Made by a program: the position numbers and the translations under genes. DNA of 64,000 bases from positions 1 to 64,000 of the forward strand of contig JAUXTN010000224.1 in NCBI GenBank assembly GCA_030684355.1. Reading direction: 5' to 3'. The notes beneath the pieces are model-generated. The model made no database searches, was not told where the DNA came from, and worked only from the letters and a program-made list of their open reading frames with translations. Of this stretch, positions 33,409 to 41,334 are shown piece by piece (within the stretch, counting starts at the first letter, position 1; each line of letters starts with the position of its first letter). The DNA comes from Pseudomonadota bacterium. Its GTDB lineage: Bacteria; Myxococcota_A; UBA796; SXON01.

Positions 33409-34461
33409 ATGTCGGTCGACGAAGACGAACAGACTCCGGGCGTGCTCCGCTCTGCGCTAAGAGCCTTGCGTCGCATGATCGAAGGCGAGGAGCTCCGGCC
33501 CGGCGACCTCGTGCGCGACGGAGACGGCGAACAGGCTGCGCAACGGACTCGGCTCAACGCACTCGCCCGCCACCTCCCGTGGGTGGTGCGGCGAGGAAGC
33601 GGCCGCGGTGTTTCGCAATCCTTTCGATGGGTCTGGCCCTTGAGCGAGACGACGAAGCCCGAACAGGTATGGGCCTTGGCCGCGGTCCGAACCATGCTCG
33701 ACGGCTTGCGCGACGCCGAGATCGGGCGCGTGCTCACGGACCTCCAGGAGGAACACGCCCGCAGGCTCGAGGGACAGCGACCCGGGCGAGACGAGCTCGA
33801 TCGCATGTTCTTCGCCGTCATGAGAATGCTCGATCCTACAAGCCTGGATCCCGACAACGTAGACAGGCTCGCCAAGGCCATACTGGAGCGACGCCGCGTG
33901 GTGGCCGGGTACAGGCACTTCGACGGGACACCGGACGAGGTCGAGATCGAGCCATGGACCCTGCTCTTCGCTGATGAAGGCGTCTACATCTACGCTCGAT
34001 GCCTCGACAGCCGCAAGCTCGACCATGTCGACACTCGGCGGGTCTACAATGTGGCACGCTTCTCGGTGCTCCGAGCACACGAGGCGACCTTCACGTATCC
34101 GCTTCGCGCGGAGCATGATCCGCGAGAGATCTTTCGTCACTCGTTCACCTTCATGCTGCCGGCACCGGGAGTCGAGCACCCACAAGAGGTTGTGCTCAGA
34201 TTCGAGCCGTCGATGCGAGCGTACCTACACGACCACCGTGTCCATGGGACCCAGTCGGATCCTGAGTTTGAGGCGGACGGGTACGTGGTTGTCCGGCTGA
34301 GGTTGCACATCACCTACGACCTCGTGCGATGGGTGCGAGGCCACGGGAGTACCGTGGTGGTTCTCGCGCCAGGGCACTTGAGAGAATGGGTGTGTTCCGG
34401 AGTTGGGGGGAGTGAGGGCTACCGGCGCTTCGTGATGAGTCGAGGGGACGGGACACGGTGA
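33409..34461 (+). CDS. WYL-domain transcriptional regulator
   Basis: The 350-aa product has an N-terminal winged-helix region (about 8-75: TRLNALARHLPWVVRRGSGR and SQSFRWVWPL). The WYL core lies near 155-220 (LAKAILERRRVVAGYRHFDG, VEIEPWTLLFADEGVYIYAR, RRVYNVARF), with a C-terminal extension after it (EVVLRFEPSMRAYLHDHRVH, VVLAPGHLREWV). This layout is that of BrxR/CapW-type regulators that control defence operons. Its start lies 2 nt after tandem palindromes, implying autoregulation. It sits between Wadjet and the DISARM-like operon and may control either or both. Confidence 0.85.
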   Translation: MSVDEDEQTPGVLRSALRALRRMIEGEELRPGDLVRDGDGEQAAQRTRLNALARHLPWVVRRGSGRGVSQSFRWVWPLSETTKPEQVWALAAVRTMLDGLRDAEIGRVLTDLQEEHARRLEGQRPGRDELDRMFFAVMRMLDPTSLDPDNVDRLAKAILERRRVVAGYRHFDGTPDEVEIEPWTLLFADEGVYIYARCLDSRKLDHVDTRRVYNVARFSVLRAHEATFTYPLRAEHDPREIFRHSFTFMLPAPGVEHPQEVVLRFEPSMRAYLHDHRVHGTQSDPEFEADGYVVVRLRLHITYDLVRWVRGHGSTVVVLAPGHLREWVCSGVGGSEGYRRFVMSRGDGTR

Positions 34462-34642
34462 GCTCACCTGGCGCTGCTGTTCTGGCGTCGTGGGGCATGC
34501 GCTCGCCCTCTCCTCGCGACGGGAGCGAAGTACAGCATCCCAACCCTTCCCCGCGCCGGATCGCGTTGGCAAGCTCCGGTTCGCGCGCCGAACGTGGACC
34601 TACGATGAGGTGCCCTAGGAAGCTGTTGGAGGGAGCCACCGG

Positions 34643-34846
34643 TCATTCATGCGTGCCGATGTCTTGGCCTTGGCGGTTCGACTTTGCCGTGGCGCACGGC
34701 ACCGAACCGCGCGGGCGACCCGTGCCTCCGGACGACGCGTCTGGCACGGGGTCGACGAAAACGTCCTTGCCCGAAGACATTGCCGTTCGAACTTCCGTGA
34801 TCACCCTTGCGCCGCTCGTCGAAACCTCGGCGTTCAAGGAGTCCAT
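34643..34846 (-). CDS. Possible small protein (67 aa)
   Basis: The minus-strand frame MDSLNAEVSTSGARVITEVR, TAMSSGKDVFVDPVPDASSG, ending DIGTHE has natural composition and higher GC at third positions than the plus-strand frames across it. There is a GAGGGCGG upstream of the ATG at 34846. No family is recognised. Otherwise the 34462-34846 gap contains nothing I can name. Confidence 0.3.
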   Translation of the reverse strand: MDSLNAEVSTSGARVITEVRTAMSSGKDVFVDPVPDASSGGTGRPRGSVPCATAKSNRQGQDIGTHE

Positions 34847-35878
34847 TTGCAACCCGCCCTCTCGGAAGCCTCCCCCCTCGCCCCCCTCCGTCTCGGAACC
34901 GCCGTTGATGTTGCAGCCGCGCATCCTCTCGTCGACGGCACCCTCGCGCCGGTGCCCGAGGCCCCCGCCCATCCACCGGGCCTGCCCGCCGCGCCCGCCG
35001 TCCTGCCCATCGGGCTCGTCGGCGGTCAGGACGACGACGAGCACCCGAACGAGCACTGGCCCACGTGCCGGAAGTGGATCGCCGAGTCGCTTGAGACCCC
35101 GGATCCTGACGCCACTGCCTTCCTGTTGCACCGCGCACGGCTGCGAGAGCTGTACCCCCTCGCGGTGGGTGGGATCGAGCGTGGCGAGGACGTGACGGGG
35201 CTGCTCGCGCAGCTGCGCGAGTCCTCCGACATCGTCACCGACTCGGCCGGGAGGGCCGACATGTCCTCCTCGATCGACCTCGCCTACCGGACCTCCGACC
35301 TGGAGCAGTTCGCTGCGTGGGCCCGCGAGGGCCGTCCGCCCGAGACGGTGCCCTCCGTCCGCGTGCCCACGGTCGACGAGCGCATGCAGCGGATCCACCC
35401 GCGTCGGATGAGCCGTGCCGAGCGACGCCGTCGCGACGAGGAGCAGGAGGCGTATTGGCGGAAGCGCGCCGAGCTCAAGCCTCAGGAAGACGCCGAGAGC
35501 CTCGTCAAGTACCCGATGAAGGAGCCGGTGGAGCTGATTCACCCGCGCTACCGAGTGGAAGCAGAGCGGGCGGGGAGCATGGGCGTCACCGTGCGCCTGC
35601 TCCTGGACGTGCACCTCATCGTCCACGCGGGAAAGGTCGGCGAGGTCTCGCACGCGATCGCGGCGGCCGCCGAATGCATCCCGCCTACCGCTCGCTGTCG
35701 TCACCCATTCTCAGGCATCAAGCGGGACGAGATCGGCTTCCCGAAGTGCGGAGCGTGCGAGATCAGGGTCACGTGCAGTGATGAGCAAGAGGATCTCCTC
35801 GACGCACAGGAGACCGCGTGGCTCGACGCACAGGACGAGGGCGGCGAGGGCGCACAACCGTCCACGCTTCCGAACTAG
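34847..35878 (+). CDS. Hypothetical Cys-cluster protein upstream of the DISARM-like operon (343 aa)
   Basis: TTG at 34847 was chosen because AAGGAG lies 5 nt upstream; the frame before it is poorly coded. The N-terminus is Pro/Ala-rich (to about 60). A helical, charged middle follows (HRARLRELYPLAVGGIERGE, MQRIHPRRMSRAERRRRDEE), then a beta-rich region (GVTVRLLLDVHLIVHAGKVG). The Cys cluster CRHPFSGIKRDEIGFPKCGA with CEIRVTC could bind zinc. The tail is acidic. No family is recognised. It is 131 nt from the helicase gene on the same strand, so it may be an accessory component. Confidence 0.55.
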   Translation: MQPALSEASPLAPLRLGTAVDVAAAHPLVDGTLAPVPEAPAHPPGLPAAPAVLPIGLVGGQDDDEHPNEHWPTCRKWIAESLETPDPDATAFLLHRARLRELYPLAVGGIERGEDVTGLLAQLRESSDIVTDSAGRADMSSSIDLAYRTSDLEQFAAWAREGRPPETVPSVRVPTVDERMQRIHPRRMSRAERRRRDEEQEAYWRKRAELKPQEDAESLVKYPMKEPVELIHPRYRVEAERAGSMGVTVRLLLDVHLIVHAGKVGEVSHAIAAAAECIPPTARCRHPFSGIKRDEIGFPKCGACEIRVTCSDEQEDLLDAQETAWLDAQDEGGEGAQPSTLPN

Positions 35879-35894
35879 CTCGGCCTCGTCGGTG

Positions 35895-35916
35895 GCGGCG
35901 CGGCTCTCCGCGCCGC
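35895..35916 (+). terminator. GC-rich hairpin before the helicase gene
   Basis: GCGGCGCGG-CTCT-CCGCGCCGC is a 9-bp perfect stem with a 4-nt loop, 17 nt after the stop of the preceding gene. There is no U-tract, so it may be a weak terminator or attenuator between that gene and the helicase operon. Confidence 0.4.
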
Positions 35917-36009
35917 TCGTCGGCTCCCGTGGTCTCCCGCCCCCTCCCGCTCGCCCACACCCGCGCCGGGATGCTGGTATCTTCGCGCCCCCACCCGCGA
36001 CGGGAGCCG

Positions 36010-39000
36010 ATGACCACCCCCCGCAACATGGACGTCTTCTCGCTCCGAGATTCCGTCGTCCGCGAGTACGAACAGTTCGCGACCTCGTTCACGAAGATCC
36101 AGGCCGCCGACATCCGGGCGCAGGTCGACGCGATCTACGCCGAGAAGCGGTACTGGCCCGAGCCGCTGATCCAGATCAACCCGAACTACAAGCGCACCAC
36201 GACGGTCGACGATCTGGTCGCCTCCGGGGACCTCGATCCGGGCTGCGCTGAGATCTTCCCGCTCTCGCTCTACCTGCACCAGAAGGAAGCAATCGCCGTG
36301 GCAGGCGCCGGTGAGAGCTACGTCGTCACCACGGGAACCGGCTCGGGCAAGTCTCTCTGCTTCTTCATTCCAATCGTCAACGCGGTCCTGGCGGAGAAAC
36401 GGCGGTCCGCGGCTCGGCGCACCCGGGCCATCGTCATCTACCCGATGAACGCGCTCGCCAACAGCCAGCTCGAGGAACTCAAGAAGTACGTCCCCGAGCG
36501 CAATGGCGTCCGGCCGGTGACCTTCGCCCGGTACACCGGCCAGGAGGAGCACGACGTTCGACAGGGCATTGCCGACAACCCGCCCGACATCCTGCTCACG
36601 AACTTCATGATGCTGGAATTGCTCATGACGCGCCAGGACGCGATCGACCGCAAGGTGATCGGGAACTGCGCGGGCCTGCGGTTCCTGGTGCTCGACGAGC
36701 TCCACACGTACCGCGGGCGACAGGGCGCCGACGTGGCCTTGCTCGTCCGCAGGGTGCGGGAGCGGCTCTCCGCGGACGTGCAGTGCATCGGCACCTCCGC
36801 CACGATGAAGAGCGAGGGCTCCCAGGAGGAGCGCAACGCCGCGGTAGCCCGGGTCGCCTCCAAGCTCTTCGCCGCGAACATCCCGGAGACCAACGTCATC
36901 GGCGAGACGTTGGAGCGCGTCACGGACCCGCTCCAGACTCAGGAAAGCGTTCGTCCGTTCCTCGCCGCGGCGATCGACGCGGGCGTGTCCCCCGCCATCT
37001 CCGACGCGGAACTGAAGGTCCACCCGCTGGCCGTGTGGGTGGAGACTCGGCTGGGGGTCACCCGGACGGACGAGAACCCGGCCTGGCATCGCGCCCCGCC
37101 GCTGACCGTGACGGAGGCGTGCGAGCTCCTCAGCCAGGACGCGGGCCGCGATCCCGCGACGTGCGCGGACGCCTTGCGCCAGCTGCTCCTCGTCTCGAGC
37201 ACGCCGGAGCGCGATCGCGTGCTCGGCTCCACCCAGGAGAAGAGCTTCTTCGCGTTCAAGCTGCACCAGTTCATCTCGGGCGCGGGACATGCCTTCTCGA
37301 CGCTGGAGCCATCCGGCCGGCGGCGGGTCACGGTGGAAGGCCAGCAGTTCCACCCGGACGCGCCCGAAAAGCGCCTTTACGCCACCCACTTCTGCCGCGA
37401 GTGCGGCCAGGAGTACCACCCCGTTCGCCTCGTGCGCGAGGACGGGCGGAGGCAGCTCCTCGCGCGGAGCATCGACGACGCTGCCGCGCCCGAGGAAGAG
37501 GTGCCCGCGGAGAAGGGCACCCGCGGCCGCGCCCCGAAGGACGACGGCGCCGACAAGGAGGAGTTCGGCTTCGTCACGGTGCAGCCGGAAGATTCGGACT
37601 TCGAGTTCACGAACCTCCCTGAGCAATACCCGGAGGCCTGGCGGGACACCGACGCCGCGGGGAACAGCAAGATCAAGAGCGACTACAAGGCGTGGCTCGT
37701 CCGGGACTTTCGGGTGGAGCCCGACGGCAAGGTCGGCAGCGGCACGCCCGTCTGGTTCCTGCCCGGGAAGTTCCGCTTCTGCTTGCGTTGCGACGAGGTC
37801 CACAGCGGGTCCTCCCGGGACCGCAACCGGCTGGCGTCGCTCTCGGCGGAGGGCCGCAGCTCCGCGACCACGGTGCTGGTGGCGAGCGTGCTGCGGTGGA
37901 TGCACGGCGAAGAGTCCGGGCTGGACGACTACACCCGCAAGCTCCTCGGCTTCTCCGACAATCGCCAGGACGCCGCGCTCCAGGCCGGCCACTTCAACGA
38001 CTTCCTGTTCGTGAGCCTGGTACGCGCGGGCTTCCTCGGCGCCCTCGGCGCGGCGGGCGAGGATGGCCTCGGCGCCGAGCAGATCGGCCTCGCCCAGCAA
38101 CGCGCCCTCGGCTTCCATCGGCCCGACCCGGAGATCCGCGGGGAGTGGCTCCAGGAGGCCGATCTTGCTGGGTTCCATCGCATGGAGGCGGAGAAGACGC
38201 TCCGCGAGGTGCTCGCCTACCGCGCGTGGTTCGATCAGCGCCGGGGCTGGCGGTACACCAATCCGAACCTCGAGCAGCTCGGGCTCTTGTCGGTCGAGTA
38301 CCGCGGCCTGGACGAGCTGGTCATCGACGAGGCCCGGTTCGCCGGCTGCCCGGACATCGTCCGGTTCGCGCCGCCGGCCGTTCGCGCCGCGGTGTTCACG
38401 GCGCTGTTCGACCACCTCCGCCAGTGGATGGCCATCCGCAGCTACGTGCTCGAGCAGACGATCGTGGAGCAGATGCTGATGAAGTCCCACGCGCGCCTGC
38501 GGGCGCCCTGGGGCTTCGGCGTCGACGAAAAGCCCCGACCCTCCCGCTGGCTGCTCCTCAAGTCGCCCGCGAAGCGCGGACTGCGGACGCAGGACGAGGA
38601 CCTCTTCGTGCGGGGTACCGCCCGAAGCGGGCTCGGCAAGACGCTGCGCTCGTCGGAGCTGTGGAAGGGCCTGGAGATCCGGAAGCTCAAGAGCAAGGAA
38701 GTCGACGAGCTCATCGAGAAGCTCGTGAAGGTCGCGACGGACTTCGGGCTCCTCGCCGAGGAGTCCACCCCCTTCGACGTGCAGGGCTGGAAGCTGGTGG
38801 ACGCCTGCGTCGTGTTCCGCCGCGGGCGGCCCGAGGACAAGCCGGCGGGAAAGAACGACAACGCCTTCTTCCGCGACTTCTACGGAAGCCTCGCCACGTT
38901 GCTCGGGCATCGTGACCACCCGCTATTCGGCTTCGAGGCCCGCGAGCACACGGCGCAGGTCGAGCAGGACAAGCGGCAGGTGCGCGAGAAGCGGTTCCGC

Positions 39001-41334
39001 TACGGGAAGCCCGAGCAGGACGAGCTGAGCGGAAAGGCCAAGGAGCTCCGCGACCTCGGGGAGTCCCCCAGGTTCCTGCCCGTGCTGTTCTGCTCTCCCA
39101 CGATGGAGCTGGGTGTGGACATCTCGGCGCTCAATGCCGTCTACCTGCGGAACGTGCCGCCCACTCCCGCGAACTATGCGCAGCGGAGCGGGCGCGCGGG
39201 TCGCAGCGGGCAGCCGGCGTTGGTCCTCACCTACGCCTCCGCGCAGGGCCCGCACGACCAGTACTTCTTCCGCGACCCGAAGGCGATGGTGCATGGCCAG
39301 GTGCGTGCGCCGATGCTCGAACTCGCGAACCGGGAGCTCGTGGACAGCCACCTCCACGCCGTCTGGCTCGCATGCACCGAGGAGCCGCTCGACTCGGTGA
39401 TCTCCGAGCTCCTCGTGCTCCCGGAGCCAAAGCGTCCGCTCCGCGACACGGTCAGCGAGCCGATGAAGCGCCCGCGGGTGGCTGTGGAGGCCGCCGCGCG
39501 CATGGGCCGCGTGCTCGACCTCGTGAAGGAGTACCTCACCCCGGAGCTTGCGCCCTGGTACACGAACCGGGACGACTACGCCCAGTCCGTCACGGATGCC
39601 GCCCTGAAGCGGTTCGACAAGGCCTTCGACCGTTGGCGGGATCTGTTCCGCGCGGCCGAGCAGCAGCGGGACGCCGCGCGGCGGACGATGGACGACCACG
39701 CCGCCCCGCCGGCCGAGAAGCGGGCGGCGAAGAGCCGGCACGACCAGGCGATCGACCAGCTGAACCTCCTCCAGCAGGGGGAGCAGAGCCGCTCCGCGAG
39801 CGACTTCTACACCTACCGCTACCTCGCCACCGAGGGCTTCCTGCCCGGGTACAACTTCCCGCGGCTGCCGCTCATGGCCTACGTGCCGAAGGCCGACGCG
39901 CGGAGCCGCCAGACCTACCTCCAGCGCCCGCGCTTCCTCGCCCTCTCCGAGTTCGGCCCGCGCAGCCTCGTCTACCACGAGGGCCGGGCCTTCCGGGTGG
40001 TGCGGGCGATGCTCTCGCTCGGCCACCGCGACGGCGGGGCCGCCGAGACGCGGCTGCCGACGAAGTCCGTCCGTATCTGCAAACAGTGCGGTGCCGGCCA
40101 CTTCGAGGAGGTGTCGATGTGCCACGCCTGCGAGCGCCCCCTGAGCGAGGTCGAGACCATCAACAACGTCTACCGGATCGAAAACGTCGCCACCCATCCA
40201 GCCGAGCGCATCACGGCGAACGACGAGGAGCGGCAGCGCCAGGGCTTCGAACTGCAGACCACGTTCCAGTGGGCGAAGCGGGACGGCGTGGTCGACGCAC
40301 GCACCGGCTGCGCCGCTGACGACGAGGGGGAAGTCGTCCGGCTGGCGTACGGTCCCGGCGCGACCATCACCCGCCTGAACAAGGGGCTGCGCCGCCGCGC
40401 GAACAAGACCGAGCTCGGCTTCTGGATCGATCCCGTTTCCGGCTTCTGGCGCAAGAGCCAGGAGGAGGAGGACCCGGAGAAGGACCCGACGATCGCGCCG
40501 CCCCAGCTCATCGTCCCATTCGTCGTGGACAACAAGAACGCGCTCCTCGTCCAGCCGGTCGGGACGAACCTCACCCAGGCCACCCTCGCGACGGTGCAGT
40601 ACGCCCTTCTCCGCGGCGTAGAGGCCGTGTACCAGCTCGAGGATGGCGAGATCCTCGCCGAGCCGATGCCGACGCGCGATGCTCGGAACGGGTTCCTGCT
40701 CTACGAGGCGACGGAGGGCGGCGCCGGCGTGCTCACCCGCCTCGTGTCGGAGCGGGGCGCGCTGGCCAGCGTGGCACGGAAGGCACTTCACGTGATGCAC
40801 CTCGGCGTGTCAGGCGGGGGCTCGGAGATTGTTTCGCTCGATGTATCAGATGTATCACTGCCGAAGAGTCCAGCCGATCTGGCCGATCTCGCTGATACAC
40901 GCTGCGTCGCCGGCTGCTACCGGTGCCTCCTCTCGTACTACAACCAGCCCGACCACGAGCTCATCGATCGTCAGGACGCGCGCGCCCGGGAGCTCCTCCT
41001 GCGGCTCGCAGGCGCCGTCACCGAGGGACTCCAGCGCGCGACCGCCCAGCCGTCTCCGACGCCGACGTTCTCGGACACACCCCTGGACCGATGGCGCGCC
41101 GCTGCGCACGGGCAATCCATCCCACCTCACGACGCCGAACCCTTGATCCTGGGCGAAGAGGCCATCGCATTGGCCTGGCGCACGCACTACGTGGTCGCGG
41201 TGCTTCCCGACACGCTCGCCGCCTCCGTCAGCGCCCTCGAAGACAAGGGCATCACCGTCATCCCCTTCGGCGATGACGCCACCTGGCCCGCCGCCTTCGC
41301 CCGGCTCGCCGCCGCCCTCGGACAGTCCGCATGA
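36010..41334 (+). CDS. Large DEAD/DEAH helicase with C-terminal DUF1998, DISARM-like (DrmA/DrmB-like fusion)
   Basis: The 1774-aa product has YLHQKEAIAVAG, then Walker A TTGTGSGKS (107-115). DELH lies at 229-232, followed by GTSATM, and motif VI-like AQRSGRAGRSGQPALVLTYA appears near 1058. Cys-rich segments follow: FCRECGQEYHP near 461, a four-Cys ribbon CKQCGAGH with CHACERP near 1357, and the DUF1998/MZB cluster CVAGCYRCLLSYYNQPDH from Cys1632. DISARM DrmA is a helicase and DrmB a DUF1998 protein; here both modules sit in one chain. ATG at 36010 follows GGGAG. Its stop overlaps the SNF2 gene (ATGA). Confidence 0.8.
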   Translation: MTTPRNMDVFSLRDSVVREYEQFATSFTKIQAADIRAQVDAIYAEKRYWPEPLIQINPNYKRTTTVDDLVASGDLDPGCAEIFPLSLYLHQKEAIAVAGAGESYVVTTGTGSGKSLCFFIPIVNAVLAEKRRSAARRTRAIVIYPMNALANSQLEELKKYVPERNGVRPVTFARYTGQEEHDVRQGIADNPPDILLTNFMMLELLMTRQDAIDRKVIGNCAGLRFLVLDELHTYRGRQGADVALLVRRVRERLSADVQCIGTSATMKSEGSQEERNAAVARVASKLFAANIPETNVIGETLERVTDPLQTQESVRPFLAAAIDAGVSPAISDAELKVHPLAVWVETRLGVTRTDENPAWHRAPPLTVTEACELLSQDAGRDPATCADALRQLLLVSSTPERDRVLGSTQEKSFFAFKLHQFISGAGHAFSTLEPSGRRRVTVEGQQFHPDAPEKRLYATHFCRECGQEYHPVRLVREDGRRQLLARSIDDAAAPEEEVPAEKGTRGRAPKDDGADKEEFGFVTVQPEDSDFEFTNLPEQYPEAWRDTDAAGNSKIKSDYKAWLVRDFRVEPDGKVGSGTPVWFLPGKFRFCLRCDEVHSGSSRDRNRLASLSAEGRSSATTVLVASVLRWMHGEESGLDDYTRKLLGFSDNRQDAALQAGHFNDFLFVSLVRAGFLGALGAAGEDGLGAEQIGLAQQRALGFHRPDPEIRGEWLQEADLAGFHRMEAEKTLREVLAYRAWFDQRRGWRYTNPNLEQLGLLSVEYRGLDELVIDEARFAGCPDIVRFAPPAVRAAVFTALFDHLRQWMAIRSYVLEQTIVEQMLMKSHARLRAPWGFGVDEKPRPSRWLLLKSPAKRGLRTQDEDLFVRGTARSGLGKTLRSSELWKGLEIRKLKSKEVDELIEKLVKVATDFGLLAEESTPFDVQGWKLVDACVVFRRGRPEDKPAGKNDNAFFRDFYGSLATLLGHRDHPLFGFEAREHTAQVEQDKRQVREKRFRYGKPEQDELSGKAKELRDLGESPRFLPVLFCSPTMELGVDISALNAVYLRNVPPTPANYAQRSGRAGRSGQPALVLTYASAQGPHDQYFFRDPKAMVHGQVRAPMLELANRELVDSHLHAVWLACTEEPLDSVISELLVLPEPKRPLRDTVSEPMKRPRVAVEAAARMGRVLDLVKEYLTPELAPWYTNRDDYAQSVTDAALKRFDKAFDRWRDLFRAAEQQRDAARRTMDDHAAPPAEKRAAKSRHDQAIDQLNLLQQGEQSRSASDFYTYRYLATEGFLPGYNFPRLPLMAYVPKADARSRQTYLQRPRFLALSEFGPRSLVYHEGRAFRVVRAMLSLGHRDGGAAETRLPTKSVRICKQCGAGHFEEVSMCHACERPLSEVETINNVYRIENVATHPAERITANDEERQRQGFELQTTFQWAKRDGVVDARTGCAADDEGEVVRLAYGPGATITRLNKGLRRRANKTELGFWIDPVSGFWRKSQEEEDPEKDPTIAPPQLIVPFVVDNKNALLVQPVGTNLTQATLATVQYALLRGVEAVYQLEDGEILAEPMPTRDARNGFLLYEATEGGAGVLTRLVSERGALASVARKALHVMHLGVSGGGSEIVSLDVSDVSLPKSPADLADLADTRCVAGCYRCLLSYYNQPDHELIDRQDARARELLLRLAGAVTEGLQRATAQPSPTPTFSDTPLDRWRAAAHGQSIPPHDAEPLILGEEAIALAWRTHYVVAVLPDTLAASVSALEDKGITVIPFGDDATWPAAFARLAAALGQSA

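Noticed and set aside
35875-38919. 1014-codon minus-strand open frame across the helicase.
   Set aside because: Antisense shadow of an evident helicase; no domain recognisable.
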